DNA of 23,688 nt from Echinostoma caproni. Taxonomy: Eukaryota; Platyhelminthes; Trematoda; Plagiorchiida; Echinostomatidae. This document shows positions 10,782 through 18,940 of this stretch, piece after piece (the stretch's first letter is position 1; every line of letters starts with the position of its first letter). Location: NCBI GenBank assembly GCA_900618425.1, contig UZAN01048653.1, positions 1 to 23,688 of the forward strand, read 5' to 3'. The notes under the pieces are model-generated. The model was not told the DNA's origin, did not search any database, and saw nothing but the letters and a program-made list of their open reading frames with translations. The position numbers were made by a program, and so were the translations under genes.

Positions 10782-10783
<2 letters not shown>

Positions 10784-10814
<31 letters not shown>
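10784..10814. repeat. (CA)15 microsatellite
   Basis: Pure CA repeat of 31 bp, preceded by a short ACTC-type variant. Confidence 0.95.
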
Positions 10815-10816
<2 letters not shown>

Positions 10817-10879
10817 CCCCCAAATTGTACTTTGTTTCATTCATGTGAATGTTTTCTGGGACTGTGTGAGACACGGACC

Positions 10880-10920
10880 GTGTGTGCGTGTGTGTGTGCG
10901 TATGTGTATGGTTTACGTGT
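10880..10920. repeat. Imperfect (TG)n tract
   Basis: TG-rich simple sequence with interruptions, complementary in type to the (CA)n tract 65 bp upstream. Confidence 0.8.
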
Positions 10921-11082
10921 GCCTATCTATTTTGGCACTGTAGGCTCATAAGCGGACAAGTGGAGAACGGAACCCCCGACATCGATTAACCCAAATAACT
11001 AGCATGACCGAGATATTCGAATTTCCCGTGCGTGTGTTACCTAAGCTGCTCATTTGCAGCCAGGTTTATCCAGCCATATATG

Positions 11083-11100
11083 GTTGTTGTTGTTGTTGTT
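11083..11100. repeat. (GTT)6 microsatellite
   Basis: Six perfect GTT units. Confidence 0.85.
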
Positions 11101-11614
11101 CTTATTGGTGGACCGTTTGATCCAGGTCTGAGGGAACAAAATGTGAGTAAATTATTGATCGTAACCGTAAAAAAAGAAACACGAACGAGAAAAGAACATG
11201 ACAATAGAGTAACACATCTGTAAATAAAAAATGGTGTGCCAGTGCCGGTCTCACCGAATCCAGACAGGCAAACAGATTAGCAGTTGCGTTGATTTGTTCC
11301 AGGGTACATGTTCTGTGATCAAACGGAGGAGAAACACGATTTATTCGACACCCTGAAGAAATGATGAAAGAGAATGAAGAGATTACGTCAGTGCACCTGA
11401 ACAGCTGGTTCGTCCTTGTTTTCACTCGTTATCTCTACAACGTTGGTTTCTCACCCATCCAGGACTCAATCCATGAAACATTTATCGGGAAAGAAAATTC
11501 CTTGTCTATGAGATGAGCATATGATAGACGGCTAAGGCTCTCAGTGTATGGTAACATGAGGGAAATATGACTTCATAATTCGGCGTGCATGGGGTAAAAG
11601 AAACGTAAATTGAA

Positions 11615-11755
11615 AAACTAAGAACACTGTACAATTGTTTCAACCTGGTGGGGTCTCTTCAGCAGTGCGAATCCATCGACCCAACTGGGGATCGAACCCG
11701 GGACCTCACAGGCAGAACGCAAGCATACTGCTCACTCAGCCACAGAGGCAGCTGA
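11615..11755 (-). mobile_element. tRNA-derived SINE
   Basis: On the minus strand the head carries an A box (TGGCTGAGTGAG, plus-strand about 11730-11742) and a perfect B box (GGTTCGATCC, about 11690-11699) with 44 bp between their starts, the canonical tRNA distance. A unique body follows (GGTCGATGGATTCGCACTGC and on), which is not tRNA and makes a SINE more likely than a tRNA gene. The 3' limit near 11615 is approximate. No intact acceptor stem was found. Confidence 0.65.
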
Positions 11756-12040
11756 TCAGACAGATTTTCATTTCCAATGTACACGATGTAGCGCAACTCA
11801 TCTTTTCGGGCATTGTGCCTCACTCATCTCAGTACTAGCTTCTTATAAAACAGAATCAAATTCTCCACTACTCTCATGTAACGAGTATGACTTCGTTCTT
11901 TCATTGGAATAAATGAAGGATGGATTGTTTCAACCCACTTTCTTCTGTTTGTTCGATATATGATCGATCGATCTGTCTAGTTAGTTCACCTGTACACCAA
12001 AAAACCGGGAAAATTTATCATCCATCTCAAACTGCCAGCA
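11756..12040. other. Short non-coding spacer
   Basis: No ORF with motif, repeat or RNA signal was recognised between the SINE and the gypsy-like fragment. Confidence 0.4.
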
Positions 12041-12099
12041 CAGTCAAATTTTTATCACAGTTCATTACCGGTCTAAACGAATAGGGTTCCTACACAGAT

Positions 12100-12380
12100 T
12101 CACCAAGCGATACTACGCAGAGATCTTAACAGCCCTATTCGAAGGTTGGTGCCCAGAACTGAAGCGGATATCCCTACCATTCTATCCACATCGGGAAGAA
12201 ATCAGTGTACAACCTGATTGAATATTATGCCGCAACGACTGATCGATCATCCCACCTCCACTGCGCAAGGCAGTTCTAGAAGATCTGCACAAGGGTCACT
12301 TATGGATGGAGAAGATAAATTCGTTGACACCACAGATGTGCTGGTGGCCTAGATGAAGACATTGGTCAAACTGCTATTCC
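12100..12380 (+). pseudogene. Ty3/gypsy-like LTR retrotransposon integrase N-terminus, decayed
   Basis: One plus-strand frame reads ALFEGWCPELKRISLPFYPHREE, continuing as EISVQPD, IIPPPLRKAVLEDLHKGHL, MEKINSL and MCWWPR. This matches the region joining RNase H to the integrase zinc-binding domain of Ty3/gypsy elements (family patterns EGWP, PFYRRRDELSV, VIPPSLRxxVLxxLHxGHPGM, WWPGMD). The paired histidines of the HHCC finger are visible in LHKGH. TGA stops interrupt it at ISVQPD, at RND and after WWPR, and the rest of the integrase, including its DDE core, is absent. No LTRs were found nearby, so it is an isolated remnant. Confidence 0.7.
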
Positions 12381-12654
12381 TATGACCTTTTCCTCGCGTC
12401 TCGGTTACGTGCAAATATCAGTGTGGTCCAGTGCGTACCTTGTGCCCTTGTTTGCTGGTCCATGATTTCTAATTGGTAATTCGTACTTCGTCATTAGTTC
12501 ATACTTGTCTAGAATAATAAAATAACCCGCAAGTTAAACATATCATGCTTCAACAAAAGCTTATACAAATTTTGTGTTTAACTATTGTATGCTAATTATT
12601 CGCCTTCCTTAAAAAAAGAAAGCTTTCAAAATGGGATTTCATGAAGGCTGAGAA

Positions 12655-12840
12655 AATGTTTTATTTGTTACATAAACATAAGCATTTTATTTCCTCAAAG
12701 TATTCTCCACCAGCATTCATGCACACAGTTCCATGCGCTCCAACTATTTGCAGGAGCATCTCCACTATGCTGAAGCAAGTAACCCTTCGAGTAGTTCAAT
12801 GAAGGCCTCCAACGCAGCTATTGGTGATTCGTGTCGAATC
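12655..12840 (-). pseudogene. Possible mariner-like transposase C-terminus
   Basis: The minus strand reads SPIAALEAFIELLEG in one frame and, after a frame change, NAGGEYFEEIK. The ending resembles the C-terminus of mariner-type transposases (pattern RWxKCVxxxGEYFE). Stops separate the two parts and no catalytic motif survives, so the assignment rests on a short match. Confidence 0.35.
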
Positions 12841-12887
12841 CCACGCATCATGCGCTTGACATTTATGAACAAAAAATATCACATGGA

Positions 12888-13024
12888 GTTGACAAAATAT
12901 TGAAAATCGGTTCTTGTAGCTCGGGTGAACTGAATTCCACTTCGTCTGTTCGCCGAGCTTCGCAATTTGTTTGCAAACGTTTCATCACCATCCGAGATGA
13001 CATCATCAGTGCTAGTGAAGTGGC
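12888..13024 (-). repeat. 137-bp dispersed repeat, copy 1
   Basis: The minus strand of this segment aligns end to end with the plus strand of 20672-20808 with about 16 differences and no net length change (about 88 percent identity by hand). Both begin at GCCACTTCAC and both lie beside AT-rich simple sequence. Both copies are open for 44 codons in the same frame (for example DETFANKLRSSANRRSG here). Confidence 0.85.
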
Positions 13025-13033
13025 CACTTCACA

Positions 13034-13058
13034 ATATATATATATATATATATATATA
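13034..13058. repeat. (AT)12 microsatellite
   Basis: Pure AT dinucleotide repeat between the dispersed repeat and the LINE 3'-end sequences. Confidence 0.95.
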
Positions 13059-13065
13059 ACACCGG

Positions 13066-13285
13066 CTGGAGCCAAGGCCACAATAATAATGGTAATAACA
13101 TTTAATAGGGGATAGGTGGATTGGGGTGCAGAGTAAATTGGCAGACNGCTTGGTGCCAACGCCATGACAATATTAACAATAACAATAACGAGCCATGAGG
13201 GGTTGGGGTACAGAGCAAAGGGAAAATAATGTAGTTGTCAGAATAGGAGATTACCAATAAGTGGAATAACAATTTCTTGGGGTCT
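13066..13285 (-). repeat. Two diverged copies of an RTE-like LINE 3' end around an N
   Basis: On the minus strand, TTTGCTCTGTACCCCAA is followed about 50 bp later by GGCGTTGGCACCAAGC. Directly beyond the N at 13147 comes TTTACTCTGCACCCCAA, followed about 50 bp later by GGCCTTGGCTCCAGCC. These are two diverged versions of one segment in tandem. They lie just 3' of the RTE C-terminal coding fragment and so are probably its 3' untranslated end, duplicated. Confidence 0.6.
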
Positions 13286-13760
13286 TTCACCGTACCCTTT
13301 TGAATTTTTGTTTTTGTTTTAACGGGGTACGAAATTTCGATAGACAGACCGTACAGCATTCGCGCCACTGACTTCTATTCCGGGCCATATCCCTCAGCGT
13401 CTCTAACCAACGAAAATCCTCATCCCTTGAGCCCCAACCTGGAAGGCGAGCTGCAAAAACCGAAGCCAGTGCTGAGGCCGACTTCCTCATACCTCTACGT
13501 CATGTCATGGTCTGACCGCCGCGTCGCTTCTTCCAGCCTTGCCCGGCACGTGCAAAGAGAGCATGTAAAGGTATTCGATGGGCAGGCATACGAAACACGT
13601 GACCAAACCATCGGAGGCGGTGTCAAGCGATTACTTCTGTTAGAGGACGACTATCCACACCCAACACACGACGGGGGACCTCGTCATTGCTCACGCAATG
13701 TTCCCACTAGACACGAACAATGCTTCGGAGACATCGGTGGCCGAATACAGAAGTCGGACT
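13285..13760 (-). pseudogene. RTE/SR2-like LINE, C-terminal part of the ORF
   Basis: In order on the minus strand the frame reads VFGHRCLRSIVRV, a TAG, WEHCVSNDEVPRRVLG, a TGA, HRLRWFGHVFRMPAHR, FARAGQGWKKRRGGQTMT, TGA (13500-13502), RRGMRKSASALASV, ARLPGWGSRDEDFRWLETL and DMARNRSQWRECC. This is the conserved C-terminus of trematode RTE-type LINE proteins (family patterns LRSIARIWWEHRVSNAEVRRRVLG, RLRWLGHVLRM, LPGWGPRD, WLETLxDMAxNRxQWRxCC). The TAG and the second TGA fall on Trp codons, and the first TGA fits a CGA to TGA change. It overlaps the product of the fragment at 16255-16580 by about 30 residues, so the two are separate copies. Confidence 0.85.
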
Positions 13761-13764
13761 AAAA

Positions 13765-14286
13765 CTGATCTGAGCGGAAGATTATTGTATTAGGAACGTG
13801 TCTGGTCAACCGAGGCATGTGATTTCGAGAACGTAACCGGTGAACAGTCGTCTATCCATTTTATGAAGCAAAAGTGTATGAATACAGTTGAACACGTAAT
13901 TGGCGATAATGTTAGCTTGTAAAGACTACAAAGTAGAGGAACATAGTAGAGGAACAAGAACTTGATTCTTTTGGCCACAATATTGGCAGAAATTTTCTTC
14001 TGTTCAATATCCTTACGCACTTTGCCATTCAGAAAAAGTCCATAATGGATGGCTGCACTTTCCCAGACTGAACTGCATCAAATCCCTTAAGGTAAATCGT
14101 ACACAAAAGGGTTCATCAGGGTATACGGCTTACATTCGGGAAATACAATAACTAGCCAATTCTCTCAACCTGCTAGTCCCCCATGTGGTTTGGTATATAT
14201 ATATCTATATATATTTATATATGAATATACGTTAAACCAAAACTAAAACAACGTGTACCTGTAAAACAGTTGTGTTATCGTATACG
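13765..14286. other. Non-coding spacer with AT-rich tract
   Basis: A TATA-rich stretch lies at 14194-14229. No coding or repeat motif was recognised otherwise. Confidence 0.45.
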
Positions 14287-14410
14287 CAACAACCGAGCTT
14301 TGGTGAGTCTTTATAGGCGTGTTCTTTCCGAATCGTTTATACTCAGCTGATGGAATCATTCAGAATGTACAGAATACTCCAATTTCGTCAGTAGTGGTTC
14401 ACCTAGACCA

Positions 14411-14656
14411 TGATGAGTTTAGAGGTAACTAGAGAGAAGGGAACCCTTTTTATTTACAACAAATTAACATTGATAATAAGCAAGATGTTAAGTTTGTGTA
14501 CACTGATAGTCGATTGGTCTGTCTTTGTTGTTTAGGCCTTTTTCGAGTCTCTTCGGCATCGAATCCACCAACTTTTTTATGAACTTATTTTCTATTTTGG
14601 ACTCCATTACGTATCGCACTTTTGCCTCCAATGTCAAATGTGTAAGAAGCATATTG
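14411..14656. repeat. 246-bp perfect duplication, unit 1
   Basis: This unit is identical to 14658-14903, with a single N at 14657 between the two. The homologous element at 18864 has only one unit, which points to an assembly join rather than a real tandem. Confidence 0.9.
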
Positions 14657-14657
14657 N

Positions 14658-14903
14658 TGATGAGTTTAGAGGTAACTAGAGAGAAGGGAACCCTTTTTAT
14701 TTACAACAAATTAACATTGATAATAAGCAAGATGTTAAGTTTGTGTACACTGATAGTCGATTGGTCTGTCTTTGTTGTTTAGGCCTTTTTCGAGTCTCTT
14801 CGGCATCGAATCCACCAACTTTTTTATGAACTTATTTTCTATTTTGGACTCCATTACGTATCGCACTTTTGCCTCCAATGTCAAATGTGTAAGAAGCATA
14901 TTG
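14658..14903. repeat. 246-bp perfect duplication, unit 2
   Basis: Second unit of the duplication. Unlike unit 1 it continues into the remainder of the transposase gene. Confidence 0.9.
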
Positions 14904-15083
14904 ACCTCTCTATTCAAAACAGAAAACAGATTTTCAATCACGTTGAGATCCGGGCTATTAGGGGGAATTGCATGAACTGAACCTTGGAGTCACGCATCTT
15001 TTCTGGAGTCTAAAAGCAAATAATAATAAGTTGACCAGACTCATTAACTAAATCAATTTACCAACCTCTCATGAAACATGACA
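14735..15083 (-). pseudogene. Tc1 transposase, C-terminal fragment with intron
   Basis: The frame ends at TAA 14735-14737 and carries NSPDLNVIENLF, whose Glu is the third catalytic residue of Tc1-type DD34E transposases, followed by a lysine-rich C-terminus of about 70 residues. A 56-nt GT-AG intron at 15010-15065 separates this from the remnant of the PCHVS segment. A run of five C just before NSPD puts it out of frame with the upstream exon; a sixth C would join them. The longer copy has the same five, so the lesion predates their divergence. It differs from that copy by one residue (Lys for Met in IKKLVDS). Confidence 0.8.
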
Positions 15084-15860
15084 GGGCAATAGAAAAGTGA
15101 TAGCAAACGAGATGAGTCATAAATGAGGAGTCATCAGATTCAGTAACTCTCCGTCACAAATCTTCGATGAACGTGGATGATGTATGCCTTAACAATGAAG
15201 TCAATACTAAGGTAATATGCCAAGGTCTAAGGAGTTTTTGAAGCATCCTCGTTTGTCTTACATTGATTGGCGTTAACACCGATAGAGGAGTATGCGAAGA
15301 ACGTATGTTGACCGCACATTAACAAAACCCAGATTGTAATACACAGTTCTAGGTCCCAATTGGGACGAATTTCAGCTGGTTGCATGCGTTCTGGTAATCC
15401 TCCATCCATTACCATCTTGTGTCCTTGGTTCAGTGGAGCAAGAAATCGTGCACTATTGGCACGAATTAGCTCTAATGGTTGCTCCTACCGGGGAAGAATT
15501 TAATGTTGGAACGTCTGTCGAATAGGGTATTCGGATGTCTTGGATATTGGTCGCATCCACTGAAAATGAGTCCTAATTATTCGGGTGAGCTCATGAAGAA
15601 CTGAAATTTACTCCGACAACTAAATCCGTGCTCCTAGATACCATTGAGTCGCGGAACGACACGTTGTTTGAGTTCTTTCGATGATTGACCCACCACGACG
15701 ATCTCGTTCTGAGCCGCGTTGGAGCCTCAACATCACCGTCTCACATGATCTGATGGAAAATTTCGAGCTACTGGTACAATCTGTGAGGTTATAAGGTATA
15801 ACTTCTTTCTCTCTCTCTCTTTTATTCACCGGTATGTGGCAACAGTTCTCTTCTAAGCTC
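15084..15860. other. Mostly non-coding, with a CT tract
   Basis: No transposon motif was recognised. A CT-rich tract lies at 15808-15820. The minus-strand frame that carries the candidate exon at 15863-16045 stays open down to a TAG at 15620-15622, but the sequence past the donor is serine and arginine-rich and looks less protein-like. Confidence 0.4.
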
Positions 15861-15862
15861 AC

Positions 15863-16045
15863 CTTGTCAACGCACTCATCACCACTGATTAGTGTAAACG
15901 TGCGCTCTAGTAACCGACGATGTGCAATGCGAACGTACTCCGGGCTCTCGCTGCGCAGCGGGGTGAACAGAAATGCACGACCGGATGTTCCTCGGCTTAC
16001 ACCTCGAGACGATACATGATTTTGCGGGCGACGGAAGACGGTAGA
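15863..16045 (-). CDS. Candidate internal exon, unknown protein
   Basis: A minus-strand frame of 172 codons (15620-16138) is open here. Its best part is bounded by an acceptor-like TTATCAG (exon start 16045) and a strong donor AAG|GTGAGC (exon end 15863). That gives exactly 61 codons, phase 0 at both ends. The peptide includes GRAFLFTPLRSESPEYVRI and HRRLLERTFTLISGDECVDK, which has the mixed composition of a soluble protein rather than low-complexity DNA. I do not recognise a domain. The upstream pyrimidine tract is moderate. A gene using it would run right to left, with partner exons outside the parts I could read. Confidence 0.4.
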
Positions 16046-16254
16046 CTGATAATACGACCGAGACACGGGGTGTCGAGGAGACACTGGCAAACAGGTCCTC
16101 CACGGGTTGGGATTAAAGATAAGTTTCAGTTTGGACAATCATCAACCATGTACTATCGTGCACCGGTTTTAGTTGTTATTATCTTTCGGCTGCCGACTTG
16201 GATGAACATTAGGAGAAAGACAGGGAAGGTTGAAAGTAGGATCGAAGAGAAAAT

Positions 16255-16580
16255 TGAAACTTTTCGCCTGACCTCAGCATTGTTCGTCCGGTGCCCCACC
16301 AGATTCGTGCAATACTGCATAGACAGTGATTTTCAAACACGGACAGTTTTATCTTTGTCCTATTTTCTTAATAGCCAAGTTTCTGCGCCGTATAGGAAAA
16401 CTGGCCGAACTGCTGCAGCATACACTGGCCCATTCACAGACAGCCAGATGTCGCGACGGCCCCACAGATGTTTCAAGTTAGCAAATGATAACTGAGTTTT
16501 CTGTATGCGAGCTGACACTTCATCCGTGATGCATCCATCGGTTGAGATGTAGCTGCCCAGATAAACTGGCAAGGCAAATC
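16255..16580 (-). pseudogene. RTE/SR2-like LINE, second C-terminal fragment
   Basis: The minus strand reads PVYLGSYISTDGCITDEVSARI, SFANLKHLWGRRDIWLS, VYAAAVRPVFLYGAETWLLRK, then a TAG, then in another frame LSVFENHCLCSIARIWWG and, after another frame change, NNAEVRRKV. These match the family patterns YLGSCISPGGLVKDEINARI, FANLRHLWRRRDIRLS, VYxAAVRSVLLYGCETW and IARIWWEHRVSNAEVRRRVL of trematode RTE elements. It is truncated at both ends. Because its end repeats the start of the fragment at 13285-13760, these are two insertions, not one interrupted copy. Confidence 0.85.
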
Positions 16581-16599
16581 AAATAAAACGCCATGAACT

Positions 16600-18480
16600 G
16601 AAAGGTTCTAGTGAGACATAAGCAATCATGATAAACTTACTGGCGCGGCTGCCAAGCGTTTTAGATGACAGTGGTTTTGAGCTCTATTTTATAAACCATT
16701 TGAGAAGTGTTCACAGAGGAGGAGCCTGTGGTTGAACGTTTTTACCATTACGATTTAATCGACTCACTTCCAGTTTTCGATAAAGGAACACTGCGGTTGA
16801 GTTGTCCGATTCGTTGCAGTTCTCGATAGACCGGCCGGATTGCGGTGTAAATTGTTAGCAGTGTGGGTCAGACAGGCTGGGCTTTGTAAAGAGGTGGCAG
16901 TATTGTGTGCGTTCTGGTTCTCAGGCCACGACTTTGTTCAAAGATATCTGAGTAGTAAGTCAGTCTGACTGTAGGCTAACGGAAATGCAAGGTTTATAAG
17001 GTCAAGTGGAGCAAACCAGGCGAGTTCGAATATTTTATTGAGGCTTAAGCTAGTAATATACAAGTTTCCAACCAAAATGAGTCCACCGTCACAATGGTGG
17101 CAAAAAGTGGGACATCAAATGTACAAAAATGTGAATTAACAACTGGATGGATTGGAAAGCTCAGAATGAACACTCTCCTTCTCAGCAAATATCCGGGAAA
17201 GATGAGTTACCGAAGAGTTTCTGTCGGCAGATATTCGAGGTCGGATGAGTTTGTATTTATAACGGGTGGGTGGGTGGGGTTTGCGTGCACACGGGTCGAT
17301 GTGTAAAGCATGGGTGCAATCAAATAGGATATTGCTGGCAAAATTCAAGCCCCCATCAATATGAGCACCACAGATATTGTCAGTCAGAACAGGTTAAGGA
17401 ACTTGGAAAATATGACTAATCGTTGAGAGGCCACGACACATCAACAACTTGAAATGGTCCTTCAGCACATCAGGGGAGCAGTAAACGGGTATAACGGAGA
17501 ACACCTTGTTGAACAAAATCTCCCATCGCTGACAAATCAGAACACAAGTGGACTAGTTTTCTTATCTGAAAGGAGAGATCTTTAGGCTGGAGAACAATAG
17601 TGGTACGTTCTCTATATAGATAACAAACCTTCAGAAGTGATGTGACAGTTGGACAATGTGCACTTGACGCAGGTCACTAAGTTCTCAGAACCACGGCACG
17701 CCCTGGTGCTTGTGTCGAGCCCTGTTGAGTGCGGGACGACCTCTGTTTGAAGACGATTGTAATATCTGAGACCGCATCAAGCGCACGGGGTGGAAGCCCA
17801 TTGATTTTCATAATGATAGTCTGTCTAGATGCTGCATAGTCGTTGATACAGTGTCACCAGACTTTGTAAGTGGTCCAATGATTTGTCAAGGTGGTTATTA
17901 TGACTTCGATGGGATATCACGATTCTACGTTGAAGTATCGAAAGTCAATTCGAGGTGACTCTGTTGTCCACGAAGTCGAGTATTGTTTGCACTTCTCTTT
18001 TTCAAAGGTATTCCTTTTAGATGCGGATGCCTATAGTCAGTGTGGGGAACCCCGTTTTCAATATTTTTTATTGCAACATTTGAAACGGTATAAACAATAC
18101 GGACCGGATAGCGCATGCATCGATCCGATTGGTCGAACAGTTCCTCGGTCAGGGTCATCTGAAATACCCTACTTGTATTTTATAACAAATGATTCGCCAA
18201 CAACTAATCACTTGTTGCCTCTTTTCGATTAAACCAATTCGCAACATTCCTTTTCAGCATGTTGTTCAATAGTTCTTTTCCGTTTCATTCGGTTATCCCG
18301 TACCCGATCACACTTCTTATACTTAATTCTCGTAATCTCTTGACCGGAATATTTAGTTAAGGTTTTAAGCAAAGCGCACCTAAATGCATTTAATTTAGGT
18401 GGAAATATTTTTGGTGACCGACACAAAGAGCGCAATGGACAGTTTTTTCCTTTCCTGTTTGGGACTCGTCAGCAATGCGT
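16600..18480. other. Non-coding stretch, no gene seen
   Basis: Several ORFs of 60-113 codons are present. The longest, at 17891-18232 on the plus strand, is overlapped by a minus-strand ORF and carries no motif. No transposon, RNA gene or microsatellite of note was recognised. Confidence 0.4.
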
Positions 18481-18580
18481 ACATTTTGTGTCCCCCTGTC
18501 AGGACTCGAACCGCGAATATCCAGGTCGGGCCTTCAAACCCTTATCGCCGCTTAGCTACATGGTGGAAGATCGTTCATGT
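18480..18580 (-). other. tRNA-like segment, probable SINE head
   Basis: On the minus strand an A box (TAGCTAAGCGG) is followed 46 bp later by a perfect B box (GGTTCGAGTCC), the spacing of a tRNA gene. The acceptor and T stems do not pair, so it is not a working tRNA. It lies about 165 bp before the Tc1 element. Confidence 0.55.
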
Positions 18581-18940
18581 TGTGCGAATGGTTCGATCAT
18601 ATTTGGGTTAGCCATTTATTTGTTCAAAGGCCCCCGGTATCACAAATATATCTATCACAATTAAATGCTAGTAGGGAATTAACGATCGCCCACGAAGTGA
18701 AACAGCATTTTCACTAGCGTAATTTTTATTTCAATACTAATAACAAACAAGCCTTGGAGAGTCTTTATATCCGTGATTTTCCTCATTGGTTTATACTCAG
18801 GTGATGGAATAATTCAAATTTTGCGGATACTCACATTTCGTCAGTAGTGGTTCACCTAGACCATGATGAGTTTAGAGGTAACTAGAGAGAAGGGAACCCT
18901 TTTTATTTACAACAAATTAACATTGATAATAAGCAAGATG

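Larger units (their letters stand above)
9600..11600. other. Non-coding stretch with simple repeats
   Basis: The stretch contains a (CA)n tract, a TG-rich tract and a (GTT)6 tract. Several short ORFs are present without recognisable motifs, including one at 10410-10643 with a CPNC pair that does not fit any zinc-finger spacing I know. No RNA gene or transposon motif was seen. Confidence 0.45.
14287..15083 (-). mobile_element. Tc1-type DNA transposon, 3' part only
   Basis: This is a truncated copy of the element at 18746-20010. It holds the last part of the transposase, the intron (15010-15065) and the 3' flank. Alignment with the longer copy stops at 15083, right after the segment that encodes the second catalytic aspartate region. 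From 14658 to 15083 there is one mismatch in 426 bp against 18864-19289, while 14287-14381 is only about 80 percent identical to the matching flank. The element also contains an internal 246-bp perfect duplication around an N (see repeats). Confidence 0.85.
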
